DNA of 64,000 nucleotides, taken from NCBI RefSeq assembly GCF_943736985.1, contig NZ_CALSFS010000018.1, positions 1-64,000 of the forward strand, in the 5' to 3' direction. The position numbers and the translations under genes are program-made. The notes below the pieces were generated by a model. The model did not search any database. It was not told the DNA's origin and saw only the letters and a list, made by a program, of their open reading frames with translations. Position 1 is the stretch's first letter; every line of letters starts with the position of its first letter. This DNA comes from Clostridium sp. Marseille-Q2269. Lineage in GTDB: Bacteria > Bacillota > Clostridia > Clostridiales > Clostridiaceae. Below are positions 9,545-17,919 of this stretch, piece after piece.

Positions 9545-9576
9545 CTGCAATCTACATGAATTTTTGTAGGTTGCAG
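9545..9576 (+). other. 12-bp intergenic hairpin between cutC and cutD
   Basis: CTGCAATCTACA (9545-9556) pairs with TGTAGGTTGCAG (9565-9576), with one G-T pair. No T run follows, so it is not a typical terminator. It may protect the cutC 3' end or limit expression of the activase relative to the lyase. Confidence 0.6.
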
Positions 9577-9632
9577 CCATACTTAAGATATATATTAAAA
9601 ACTAAGGCAAATGAAATTGGAGAATAAATAAT

Positions 9633-10586
9633 ATGAGTAATGGAAATTTAGGTATAATTGAACGAAAGGCCAGGATTTTTAACATACAAAAATACAACAT
9701 GTATGACGGAGATGGAGTAAGAACTTTAGTATTTTTTCAAGGATGTCCACTACGCTGCAAATGGTGTGCAAATCCTGAAGGAATGATTAAAAAACCTAGA
9801 GTTATGTTTAAAAGTAATTTGTGCATTAATTGTGGGGCTTGTGTACCTGTTTGTCCTGTAGGAATACACAGTATATCTAATGAAACTTTAAAACATGAAG
9901 TTAATAGGGAAATTGATTGTATTGGATGCGGTAAGTGCAAGGAAGCTTGTCTTAAATCTGCTATATCAATAGTTGGAGAAACAAAAACTATTTCTGAACT
10001 TTTAGAGATAGTAGAAGAAGATAGAACTTTCTACGAAATGTCTGGTGGTGGAGTTACATTAGGCGGTGGAGAAGTTTTGATGCAGCCTGAAGCAGCTTGC
10101 AGTTTATTAATGGCATGTAAGCAAGCAGGAATAAATACTGCAATTGAAACTTGTGGTTATACAAAAATGGAAATAATCCTTAAGGTTGCAGAGTTCACAG
10201 ACTTATTCCTATTTGATATTAAGCATATTGATTCTGACAGACACTTTCAATTAACCGGTGTGAGAAATGAACAGATTTTAGAAAATCTTCAAGAGTTACT
10301 TCGTGGTAAATACAATGTAAAGATTCGTATGCCTTTACTTAAAGGAATAAATGAATCTCAAGATGAAATAGAAAGAGTTATGGAGTTCTTAACACCATAC
10401 AAAGATTACAAAAACTTTAAGGGAATAGATTTACTTCCATATCATAAAATGGGTGTAAATAAATATAACCAATTAGGAATTGAATATCCTATAGAAGGTG
10501 ACCCAAGTTTGAAAAGTGATGATTTAGATAGAATAGAAGGTTGGATTAAAAAATACGATTTACCTGTAAAAGTAATCCGCCATTAA
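9633..10586 (+). CDS. cutD: CutC-activating radical SAM enzyme
   Basis: Activase that uses S-adenosylmethionine and a [4Fe-4S] cluster to place the glycyl radical on CutC. The radical SAM motif is Cys38-x3-Cys42-x2-Cys45 (GCPLRCKWC). A two-cluster ferredoxin insert follows at Cys64/67/70/74 and Cys96/99/102/106, as in glycerol dehydratase-type activases. The GGGVTLGGGEV segment contacts SAM. Length 317 residues is normal. It lies 145 nt after cutC behind a hairpin. Confidence 0.96.
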   Translation: MSNGNLGIIERKARIFNIQKYNMYDGDGVRTLVFFQGCPLRCKWCANPEGMIKKPRVMFKSNLCINCGACVPVCPVGIHSISNETLKHEVNREIDCIGCGKCKEACLKSAISIVGETKTISELLEIVEEDRTFYEMSGGGVTLGGGEVLMQPEAACSLLMACKQAGINTAIETCGYTKMEIILKVAEFTDLFLFDIKHIDSDRHFQLTGVRNEQILENLQELLRGKYNVKIRMPLLKGINESQDEIERVMEFLTPYKDYKNFKGIDLLPYHKMGVNKYNQLGIEYPIEGDPSLKSDDLDRIEGWIKKYDLPVKVIRH

Positions 10587-10625
10587 ATAATTTTCAAATA
10601 GATAATAAGATAGAAGGTAAGGTTT

Positions 10626-10979
10626 ATGGGAGATTTTTTTGATAAAAATATACAGCGTGTTATACAAGAATCAGTTCCAGGAAAACAGATTACTATAGCT
10701 CATGTTATTGCATCGCCAATGCCTGATATATATGAACGTCTTGGAATAGATGAAAAAGGAGCAATAGGTATTTTAACTCTTTCGCCATACGAAACTGCTA
10801 TTATTGCGGCAGACATTGCCACAAAAGTTGCAGACGTTGAGATTGGATTTCTTGATCGTTTTACAGGATCTGTTGTAATAAGTGGTGATGTTCAAAGTGT
10901 TGAAACAGCACTTACTGCAGTCAATGATACGCTAGAGGATATGCTTGGATTTACCAAAGCTCCCATTACAAGAACATGA
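10626..10979 (+). CDS. eutS: EutS/PduU-type circularly permuted BMC shell protein
   Basis: A 117-residue circularly permuted BMC domain: [18 protein letters not shown] at the start, [23 protein letters not shown] in the middle and [20 protein letters not shown] towards the end, as in EutS and PduU. Such proteins form hexamers with an N-terminal beta-barrel cap. Its last codons overlap the next gene by 4 nt (ATGA). The enzymes served here are for choline, so the eut name reflects homology only. Confidence 0.92.
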   Translation: MGDFFDKNIQRVIQESVPGKQITIAHVIASPMPDIYERLGIDEKGAIGILTLSPYETAIIAADIATKVADVEIGFLDRFTGSVVISGDVQSVETALTAVNDTLEDMLGFTKAPITRT

Positions 10980-11434
10980 AAAAAAAGCGCATAATGGTGA
11001 TTGGTCCTTCAAGATGTGGCAAAACTACATTAGTTAATGCGTTAAACAATTATGATGGTCCATTAAGGCGAACACCAGATATGATTTATGGCAAAAATAC
11101 CATTGATGTTCCAGGCTCATATATAGAAAATGCATGGATGTACAAACATATAATTGCAGCAGCTCAGGATGCATCACATGTGCTTATATTGGTTGACCAA
11201 TCTAATTGCACTGAAATATACTCCCATGGATTTGCAAAATCTTTTAGATGCCCGGTTATTGGAGTTATAACAAAATGTGATTTGGTACCTGAAAATGAAG
11301 AAAAATCCTTAAAACAATTAAAGAGCATAGCAGTATCAGAACCATATTTTCATATTAGCTTTGAAATGGGAACAGGAATTGATGCTTTAAAGAAGTATTT
11401 ATTTGAAAAAAAGGTGAGGAGTAAAGGTCAATGA
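10976..11434 (+). CDS. eutP: EutP/PduV-like P-loop GTPase
   Basis: Small Ras-like P-loop protein of 152 residues. It has Walker [10 protein letters not shown], the DVPGSYIEN switch region in place of DxxG, and the TKCD guanine-specificity motif. Relatives are encoded in ethanolamine and propanediol loci, where PduV has been linked to BMC movement and EutP to acetate metabolism. The role here is unproven. It overlaps neighbours by 4 nt on both sides, so it is within a tightly coupled block. Confidence 0.88.
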   Translation: MKKKRIMVIGPSRCGKTTLVNALNNYDGPLRRTPDMIYGKNTIDVPGSYIENAWMYKHIIAAAQDASHVLILVDQSNCTEIYSHGFAKSFRCPVIGVITKCDLVPENEEKSLKQLKSIAVSEPYFHISFEMGTGIDALKKYLFEKKVRSKGQ

Positions 11435-12132
11435 TGAAATTTATTACCGAAGAGTATTTAAGAGATCTATACAGAAAAGAACCTTTTGATACCTACCAGT
11501 TACAAGATGGACAACGCCTTACCCCTGGAGCAGCTCAGTATTTATCTGATAAAAAAATAAAAATGAATAATGATGCTTCCAAAGCAAAAAAGAATGTTTC
11601 TAAAAATATCCAGGCAGAAACAGTAAAAGAAGCAACAAGCAGCAATTTAAATAGTAATTCAAATTTGAATTCAAATAGAAAGCTGGCTTGTAAATTAAAA
11701 TCTATGGAGGCACTATTTCTTGTTACTAGTAGTGAAATATTAAAGGAAGACATTATTTTAGCACAAAATATTATAAGTTTGGGCAGAAAAATATCAAATA
11801 TCAGAAATGTTGTGGATGGTAAAGGAATCCTTGAGCAAATTTACTTAAAAGAATGTACCAAAATGAACTCATTAAATTTCACAACTGAACTTGATGATTG
11901 TTTTGAAATAACAGAATTTCATATGCAGCTGAAAAAAAGTAATGCGATTTTAAAAATGCACACACTTCGTTGTGAGCTAAGAGAATTACAGTTTGAAATA
12001 ATTGAACTGTATAACAGTGATGATGAGAGTTTGAAAAACAAAATTATGAGCAATGTTAACGCAATAATTAATTCATTGTCTCAATTAATTTGTTTAGCAG
12101 TAGGAGGAAAAGAATGTCAGAGGGAAATTTAA
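11431..12132 (+). CDS. EutT-like protein (cobalamin adenosyltransferase family, probably diverged)
   Basis: The first 45 residues ([14 protein letters not shown], then DGQRLTPGAAQYLSDKKI) match the start of EutT/EutQ-type proteins. A low-complexity Asn/Ser linker (about residues 65-85) leads to a helical domain in which a cobalamin adenosyltransferase-like bundle is plausible (LYNSDDESLKNKIMSN). I do not see the HxxxCC-type metal motif of Salmonella EutT. CutC uses no cobalamin, so an adenosyltransferase would have no obvious client in the operon. It may be repurposed. Translation is coupled to the previous gene by a 4-nt overlap. Confidence 0.6.
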   Translation: MMKFITEEYLRDLYRKEPFDTYQLQDGQRLTPGAAQYLSDKKIKMNNDASKAKKNVSKNIQAETVKEATSSNLNSNSNLNSNRKLACKLKSMEALFLVTSSEILKEDIILAQNIISLGRKISNIRNVVDGKGILEQIYLKECTKMNSLNFTTELDDCFEITEFHMQLKKSNAILKMHTLRCELRELQFEIIELYNSDDESLKNKIMSNVNAIINSLSQLICLAVGGKECQREI

Positions 12133-12962
12133 CTTTTGAATATTGTGATAAAATGGTTCAAAAGTTTGAAGAAGTTATAGAAAAACCAATTGTTAACGGA
12201 TCTTCTGTTTATTACACCGGAGTAGATTTAGGAACTGCTTGTGTAGTGGTAGCTGTATTAGATGAAAATTATGAACCAGTCGCTGGGGCATACAGATATG
12301 CAGATGTAGTTCGTGACGGTATGGTTGTTGATTATATTGGAGCAGTAAGAATTGTTAGAGAACTGAAAGAAGAAATTGAGGAAAAACTTAATACAGAACT
12401 TGTTTATGCAGCTGCTGCAATCCCACCTGGAACAGATGATTTAGATTCTGGAGCAATTAAAAACGTAGTACAAGCGGCAGGATTTGAATTAACATGTCTT
12501 TTAGATGAACCTACTGCTGCAAATGCTCTACTTAAAATTGAAAATGGAGCTGTTGTAGACATTGGTGGTGGAACAACTGGAATATCTGTTTTAAAAAACG
12601 GAAAAGTTGTTTATGTTGTTGATGAACCTACAGGTGGTACTCATTTTTCATTAGTTATTTCAGGTGCATATGGAATGCCTTTTGATAAGGCAGATAAATT
12701 TAAAAGAGATAACAAAAATCACAAAGAAATTTTACCAGTACTAAAACCAGTAGTGGAAAAAGTATCATCAATTATTAATAATAATATTAAAAATTATGAT
12801 GTTGATGAAATTTCTCTAGTAGGTGGTACTTGTTGCTTAACAGGAATTGAAGAAATTATCCAAAAACAAACAAAAGTTTATACTCATAAACCAAATAATC
12901 CTATGTTTGTTACACCACTTGGAATAGCGCTAAGTTGTACACAAGATATTATAGAAGAATAA
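12114..12962 (+). CDS. eutJ: EutJ-like Hsp70/actin-fold chaperone
   Basis: Actin/Hsp70-fold ATPase of about 282 residues. Phosphate-binding segments are visible: YTGVDLGTACVVVAVLD near residue 38, then AVVDIGGGTTGISVL, with SLVGGTCCLTGIEE as the adenosine motif. EutJ lacks the substrate-binding half of DnaK, and so does this protein. It may assist shell or enzyme assembly. ATG 12114 has AGGAGG 7 nt or so upstream and overlaps the preceding gene by 19 nt; an upstream in-frame ATG at 12090 has no RBS. Confidence 0.9.
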   Translation: MSEGNLTFEYCDKMVQKFEEVIEKPIVNGSSVYYTGVDLGTACVVVAVLDENYEPVAGAYRYADVVRDGMVVDYIGAVRIVRELKEEIEEKLNTELVYAAAAIPPGTDDLDSGAIKNVVQAAGFELTCLLDEPTAANALLKIENGAVVDIGGGTTGISVLKNGKVVYVVDEPTGGTHFSLVISGAYGMPFDKADKFKRDNKNHKEILPVLKPVVEKVSSIINNNIKNYDVDEISLVGGTCCLTGIEEIIQKQTKVYTHKPNNPMFVTPLGIALSCTQDIIEE

Positions 12963-12977
12963 GGGGAGTGTTTAAAA

Positions 12978-13280
12978 GTGGATTTTAGAATTATAAAATC
13001 ACCTTCAGAGTGCACTAAAGATATTCTTAAAAGGCGCATGGGAACAAATTGTAAAACTGATTTAAATAGTGTTGATGCCATAGGACTTATTCAAGGTAAA
13101 CTTATAGATATGATTTATGCTGCAGATATTGCAGAAAAGGCTGTGGGAGTTACTGTGGAAGATATTAGAGGTACATGTCCTCAACACATGGTTTTACTAG
13201 GGATTTTTGGAGACACATCATCAGTTGAAGCCGCATTAAATGAGATTAAACTGAAAATGAAAGAGGGTAAAACAATATGA
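12978..13280 (+). CDS. Atypical BMC-domain protein, GrpU-like
   Basis: A 100-residue protein with a short N-terminal extension (MDFRIIKSPSECTKDILKRR) followed by a divergent BMC domain (DAIGLIQGKLIDMIYAADIAEK; LLGIFGDTSSVEAALNEI). GTCPQ, in the pore-proximal position, supplies a Cys, and another Cys lies at position 12. GrpU proteins of glycyl-radical BMCs can bind an iron-sulfur cluster; whether this one does is unknown. It begins with GTG behind GGGGAG and overlaps the next gene by 4 nt. Confidence 0.75.
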   Translation: MDFRIIKSPSECTKDILKRRMGTNCKTDLNSVDAIGLIQGKLIDMIYAADIAEKAVGVTVEDIRGTCPQHMVLLGIFGDTSSVEAALNEIKLKMKEGKTI

Positions 13281-13540
13281 TAGCAGCAAGACTTATTGAT
13301 AATGTATGGGCCACTAGAAAAGCAGAATCACTTAGCGGACTTAAATTCATGCTTGCTGAGGAAATTGGTGGAGTAGATGAAGGACGCAGATTTATTGTTG
13401 TTGATATTATAAGTGCAGGAATTGGCGATAGAGTTATTGTTAGTACTGGATCATCTGCTCGCAGAATGTTAGGGGACGATAATATTCCTGTAGATGCAGT
13501 TGTTATTGGAATAATTGATGAAGATTGCAATTTTGGTTAA
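13277..13540 (+). CDS. eutN: EutN/CcmL-type pentameric vertex protein (BMV)
   Basis: An 87-residue vertex protein closing the icosahedral shell. It begins MIAARLIDNVWATRKAES and shows the family segments FIVVDIISAGIGDRVIVSTGSSAR and PVDAVVIGIID. Only one vertex protein is present, consistent with a small demand (twelve pentamers per shell). Its start overlaps the GrpU-like gene by 4 nt. Confidence 0.95.
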   Translation: MIAARLIDNVWATRKAESLSGLKFMLAEEIGGVDEGRRFIVVDIISAGIGDRVIVSTGSSARRMLGDDNIPVDAVVIGIIDEDCNFG

Positions 13541-13619
13541 AACACAATCTTTCTTAAAATAATCATAATATTTTAGGATTTTTATAGATACCAAATATTA
13601 TTTGAAAGGATGTGAAGAT

Positions 13620-14291
13620 ATGAAAAAATTAATCTGTGCAAAAGATGTTGAAGCATTGATATTAAATGGAGAAAAAACATTTCATGTAGATGGCAGTGAA
13701 ATAATTACACCATCAGCAAAAGATATAGCAAAAAACAATGGAATAATATTTACTACAGAAGCTATAGCAGTTCCAGTAGCTAAAGTAGAACCTTTAAAGG
13801 TTGAAAAAACTCCAAGCATAGATGGTATTGATAGTGAAATGATGCTTAATTTCTTCAAATCAATGATGGACAAAGGTCTTTTAGAAGAAATGCTTAGTTG
13901 TTTAAAGCAAAAGAATCTTCCATTTGAAGCGGAGTGTGCTCCTAATGGACTTAAAGTTGTTAGAGGAAATTCAGTAAAAATGGAAGTATTTGATACTGGT
14001 AATCCAGATGCAAAAGTATATTTTCAGGAACTAATAAATAAGGACGAATCAAAAATGAGCGCTGGATTTTTAATAATCGAAAACTCAAAATTTGATTGGG
14101 AATTAACTTACGAAGAGATTGATTATGTTATTGAAGGAACATTAACAATTGAAATTGATGGAAAAACATATACAGCTCATGCTGGAGATGTACTATTTGT
14201 ACCATCAGGTTCTAAGGTGGTTTGGGGTTCACCAGATAAAGCTAGGGTATTTTATACAACATATCCAGCAAATTGGGCGGATCTTTTATAG
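13620..14291 (+). CDS. eutQ: EutQ-like cupin protein, possible acetate kinase
   Basis: A 223-residue protein. The N-terminal 45 residues (KLICAKDVEALILNGEKTF, ITPSAKDIA) resemble the EutT/EutQ N-domain, and the C-terminal cupin (YVIEGTLTIEIDGKTYTAHAGDVLFVPSG) is characteristic of EutQ. Salmonella EutQ has reported acetate kinase activity, which would complete the PduL route to acetate plus ATP in this operon, where no classical AckA is encoded. ATG 13620 has AAAGGA 9 nt upstream; the TTG at 13602 precedes that RBS and is rejected. Confidence 0.85.
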   Translation: MKKLICAKDVEALILNGEKTFHVDGSEIITPSAKDIAKNNGIIFTTEAIAVPVAKVEPLKVEKTPSIDGIDSEMMLNFFKSMMDKGLLEEMLSCLKQKNLPFEAECAPNGLKVVRGNSVKMEVFDTGNPDAKVYFQELINKDESKMSAGFLIIENSKFDWELTYEEIDYVIEGTLTIEIDGKTYTAHAGDVLFVPSGSKVVWGSPDKARVFYTTYPANWADLL

Positions 14292-14311
14292 AAGATTAGG
14301 AGGATTAGTCT

Positions 14312-15013
14312 ATGCAAGCGCTTGGTTTAATAGAAACAAAAGGATTACTTGCAGCTGTTGAAGCAGCTGATACAATGGTGAAATCTGCAGATGTAAGTAT
14401 TATTGAAAAAACTTATGTAGGTGGAGGGCTTGTTACAATTTCAGTTACAGGTGATGTAGGCGCAGTAAAAGCATCTATAGAAGCTGGAGTAGCAGCTGTT
14501 AAAAAGCTTGATGAAGAATTTTTAGTTTCAGAGCATGTAATTCCACGTCCTCACGAGGAACTTAACAGCATAATTGGACCTAATACTCTACCAGAACATT
14601 TAGAAGTTTCATCATCTAATGAAGATTTAGAGGAAACTGAAGAAATAGTAGAAGAAGCAAAACAAATAGTAGTAGAAGAACCTAAAGAAATATTAGAGGA
14701 AGCTGAAAGAAAGATTGAAAATAATATAGCAAAAGCTGAAGAAAATATTAAAGATAATGAAGATGATTTGGATATGGATTTAGATAAACTACATAAGTTA
14801 AATCTAGATAATCTGCACAAAGATGATGTAGACAATTTAGTAAGTAAAAATGGTATAGAGAAAACCCTTTTGATATTAGCTAAGTTAAAAGTTGTTAAGC
14901 TTAGAAATTTAGCTCGTGAATATAAAGATTTTGTAATTACAGGTAGAACAATTTCAAAAGCAGGAAAGAATGTATTGATTACTAAATTTAAGTTATATTA
15001 CGAGAAGAATTAG
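14312..15013 (+). CDS. BMC shell protein with long acidic linker and C-terminal helical domain
   Basis: Residues 1-90 are a canonical BMC-H domain (ALGLIETKGLLAAVEAAD, VIPRPH). An acidic, Glu-rich segment follows (about residues 103-160, many EE/EEA repeats), then a Leu/Asp stretch (LDKLHKLNLDNLHKDDV) and a basic C-terminal domain of about 50 residues (LAKLKVVKLRNLAREYKDF, KAGKNVLITKF) that looks SAP- or Rho-N-like. EutK also joins a BMC domain to a C-terminal helix-turn-helix domain, so this may be an analogue that binds cargo or nucleic acid at the lumen side. The RBS AGGAGG precedes ATG. Confidence 0.88.
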   Translation: MQALGLIETKGLLAAVEAADTMVKSADVSIIEKTYVGGGLVTISVTGDVGAVKASIEAGVAAVKKLDEEFLVSEHVIPRPHEELNSIIGPNTLPEHLEVSSSNEDLEETEEIVEEAKQIVVEEPKEILEEAERKIENNIAKAEENIKDNEDDLDMDLDKLHKLNLDNLHKDDVDNLVSKNGIEKTLLILAKLKVVKLRNLAREYKDFVITGRTISKAGKNVLITKFKLYYEKN

Positions 15014-15047
15014 TTATTTTAAGGTCTATGAAAGGAAGTAAGGGATA

Positions 15048-16655
15048 ATGGAAAACTTTGATAAGGATTTGCGTTCAATACAACAAGCAAGAGATCTTGC
15101 TAGACTTGGAAAAGTAGCAGCCGATAAAATTGCTGACTACACTGAAGAGCAAATTGATAAAATTTTACGTAATATGGTTAGAGTTGCAGAAGAACATGCT
15201 GCTTGTTTAGCACAAATGGCAGTTGAAGAAACAGGTTTTGGTATAGCTGAAGATAAAACTTTCAAAAACCATTTAGCAGCTACAGTATTATATGATTCAA
15301 TAAAAGATATGAAAACTATAGGTATAATTAAAGAAGATACAGAAAAGAAACTTATAGAACTTGCTGAACCAGTTGGTCTAGTTATGGGTATAGTACCTTC
15401 AACAAATCCAACCTCTACTGCAATATTTAAATCTATGATTTCAATTAAATCTCGTAATGCTATAGTTTTTGCACCACATCCAGCTGCTGCAAAATGTACA
15501 ATTAAAGCAGTTGAATTAATGAGAGATGCAGCTATTGAAGCTGGTGCACCAGAAAATATTATAAGCTCTGTAACTATACCAACAATTGGAGCTACAAATG
15601 AATTAATGAAGAGCAAAGAGGTTGCTATAATCATAGCTACAGGTGGTCCAGGAATGGTTAAAGCTGCTTATAGCTCAGGAAAACCAGCTATTGGTGTTGG
15701 TGCAGGAAACTCTCCAGCATATATTGAAAGAACTGCAAATGTTTCTAAAGCCGTTAGAAATATTATTGCAAGTAAAACATTTGATAATGGTACAATTTGC
15801 GCTTCAGAACAATCAATAATTTGTGAAGAATGCAACCATGATTTAGTTGTTGAAGAGTTGAAAAAACAAGGTGGATATTTTATGACAACAGAAGAAACTG
15901 ATAAAGTTTGCAAGTTGTTATTCAAAAATGGACACGCTATGAATGCTAAATTTGTTGGAAGAAATCCACAAGTTATTGCAAGTGCTGCAGGATTCACAGT
16001 TCCAGCAGGAACAAAAGTACTTATAGGAAAGCAAAATGGAGTAGGAGAAGGCAATCCATTGTCATATGAAAAACTTACAACAGTTCTTGCATTCTATACA
16101 GTAAAAAATTGGAATGAAGCATGTGAATTAAGTATTGCATTACTTCAAAATGGAATTGGTCACACAATGAGTCTTCATACCGAAGATAGAGAGATGGTTC
16201 TTAAGTTTGCTAGAAAACCAGCTTCTCGTATCCTTGTTAACACTGGTGGAACTCAAGGTGGAACAGGTGCAAGCACAGGTCTTAATCCTTCATTTACTCT
16301 AGGTTGTGGTACATGGGGTGGAAGTTCAGTATCTGAAAATGTTACTCCAGAACACCTAATTAACATCAAAAGAGTTGCTTATGGTATAAAAGACTGCGCA
16401 ACATTAGCATCTAATGATCCAACTTTCAATTGTATAAAAACTGCTGAAAATTGTCATGGAGGAGCTCAAAATCAATTTATGAATATGAGCCCAGCTCAAA
16501 TTGCTGCAGCAGCAGAAGTTTTAAATAAAGCTACTGCTAGTGATTGTTCTAGCAATACTAATAGTTCAACTGAATGCTCTAGTGAAAGCACAAAAAATGA
16601 AGAACTTTTAGATTTAGTTAACCAAATAGTTGCCGCTATGAAGGGGGCAAACTAA
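15048..16655 (+). CDS. cutF: CoA-acylating acetaldehyde dehydrogenase (active paralogue)
   Basis: Oxidises the acetaldehyde from CutC to acetyl-CoA with NAD+ and CoA. The active-site segment FDNGTICASEQS carries Cys251 (TGC 15798-15800). The protein has 535 residues; the extra length is a Ser/Asn/Thr-rich linker (about 495-515) ending in an amphipathic helix (NEELLDLVNQIVAAMKG), a likely encapsulation peptide. It is a paralogue of the Ser251 protein at 5403, sharing the first helix and overall alignment. Its last base is shared with the pduL start (TAATG), so the two are translationally coupled. Confidence 0.95.
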   Translation: MENFDKDLRSIQQARDLARLGKVAADKIADYTEEQIDKILRNMVRVAEEHAACLAQMAVEETGFGIAEDKTFKNHLAATVLYDSIKDMKTIGIIKEDTEKKLIELAEPVGLVMGIVPSTNPTSTAIFKSMISIKSRNAIVFAPHPAAAKCTIKAVELMRDAAIEAGAPENIISSVTIPTIGATNELMKSKEVAIIIATGGPGMVKAAYSSGKPAIGVGAGNSPAYIERTANVSKAVRNIIASKTFDNGTICASEQSIICEECNHDLVVEELKKQGGYFMTTEETDKVCKLLFKNGHAMNAKFVGRNPQVIASAAGFTVPAGTKVLIGKQNGVGEGNPLSYEKLTTVLAFYTVKNWNEACELSIALLQNGIGHTMSLHTEDREMVLKFARKPASRILVNTGGTQGGTGASTGLNPSFTLGCGTWGGSSVSENVTPEHLINIKRVAYGIKDCATLASNDPTFNCIKTAENCHGGAQNQFMNMSPAQIAAAAEVLNKATASDCSSNTNSSTECSSESTKNEELLDLVNQIVAAMKGAN

Positions 16656-17305
16656 TGGATAATTGCGAAGAAGTATTAAAGCTTTTATTAGAAGCTGTTA
16701 AAAGCAGTGATTCAAAAAAAACATGTGATAAAAATTCATCTGAGGTTCCAGTAGGAATTTCTAATAGACATATACATCTTTCACAACAGGATTTAGAAAT
16801 CCTTTTTGGTAAAGATTATAAGTTAACTAAGATTAAAGACTTATCTCAACCTGGACAATATGCTTGCAAAGAAGTTGTAACAATTTGTGGAGCAAAAGGT
16901 GCAATTGAAAAAGTTAGAATCTTAGGACCTGTAAGAAGCAAGACTCAAGTAGAAGTATTAATAGGAGACTGCATAAAACTTGGAGCAGTACCACATGTAA
17001 AATTATCTGGTGATTTGAGTCAAACATCTTCAATTACAGTTGTTGGACCAAAAGGTTCACTTCAACTAGAAGAAGGTTTAATAGTTGCACAAAGACATAT
17101 TCACATGACACCTGAAGATGCTAAAAATTTAGGAGTACATGATGGAGAAATAGTATCAATAAAATTTGATAATTTAAGAGGTGGAGTATATAATAATGTA
17201 GCTATTAGAGCTAATGATGCTTCATGCCTTGAATGTCATCTTGATATTGAAGAAGCTAACGCAATGGGTATTAACTCAAAATCAAAAATAACAATAGTAA
17301 AATAA
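16655..17305 (+). CDS. pduL: PduL-type phosphotransacylase
   Basis: Converts acetyl-CoA to acetyl-phosphate and recycles CoA within the BMC. Two similar subdomains each carry a zinc-binding histidine motif: GISNRHIHLSQQDLE near residue 30 and VAQRHIHMTPEDAKNLGV near residue 145. The N-terminal helix (NCEEVLKLLLEAVKSS) is a probable encapsulation peptide joined by a linker. Its length of 216 residues is usual for BMC-borne PduL. Confidence 0.95.
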   Translation: MDNCEEVLKLLLEAVKSSDSKKTCDKNSSEVPVGISNRHIHLSQQDLEILFGKDYKLTKIKDLSQPGQYACKEVVTICGAKGAIEKVRILGPVRSKTQVEVLIGDCIKLGAVPHVKLSGDLSQTSSITVVGPKGSLQLEEGLIVAQRHIHMTPEDAKNLGVHDGEIVSIKFDNLRGGVYNNVAIRANDASCLECHLDIEEANAMGINSKSKITIVK

Positions 17306-17376
17306 AAATTAATAAAAAATAAATGTTTATAAATAAAAATTTAAATATAAATAAAAATATTTAGGAGGATTTTAAA

Positions 17377-17667
17377 ATGAAATATGATGCATTAGGAATG
17401 ATAGAAACTAAAGGATTAGTAGGATCAATAGAGGCAGCAGATGCTATGGTTAAGGCTGCAAATGTATATTTAATAGGTAAAGAATATGTTGGAGGCGGAC
17501 TTGTAACTGTTATGGTTAGAGGTGATGTTGGAGCTGTTAAAGCTGCTACAGATGCTGGAGCTGCTGCTGCACAACGTGTTGGAGAATTAGTATCAGTACA
17601 TGTTATCCCACGTCCACATTCTGAAGTTGAAGTAATACTTCCATCTTCTAAAGAAGCTGCAAAATAA
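17377..17667 (+). CDS. BMC-domain hexameric shell protein (BMC-H)
   Basis: A 96-residue BMC-H tile ([42 protein letters not shown]), the most canonical of the set. It starts at ATG after AGGAGG and closes the operon before a strong terminator. The roughly 70-nt A/T-rich gap from pduL may carry a secondary promoter, but none is convincing. Confidence 0.95.
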   Translation: MKYDALGMIETKGLVGSIEAADAMVKAANVYLIGKEYVGGGLVTVMVRGDVGAVKAATDAGAAAAQRVGELVSVHVIPRPHSEVEVILPSSKEAAK

Positions 17668-17680
17668 TATTTAAAATAAG

Positions 17681-17717
17681 AAAACGTCGCTAAAGATAAT
17701 TTAGCGGCGTTTTTATT
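17681..17717 (+). terminator. Terminator of the choline BMC operon
   Basis: AAAACGTCGCTAAA (17681-17694) pairs with TTTAGCGGCGTTTT, with one T-G pair, followed by a T run. This ends the 13-kb operon. Confidence 0.92.
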
Positions 17718-17919
17718 TAAATCAAATGAGCAGTATGCTAAATTTGAGATCTTAGATCAAAATAATAATGTTACTTATACAAGGTTATTCTATGGTAATA
17801 TAATTATGTATAAAATAAAAATAGAATAATAGATTAAAATATATCACATATAAGGAGTATTATTATTTAATTAAGGCTAAAATAATATACAGAAAATAAA
17901 TATAGAAAGGATGTTTTGT

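Noticed and set aside
15137-16054. Minus-strand frames opposite cutF
   Set aside because: Antisense shadows of a strongly supported enzyme; no RBS or recognisable protein features.
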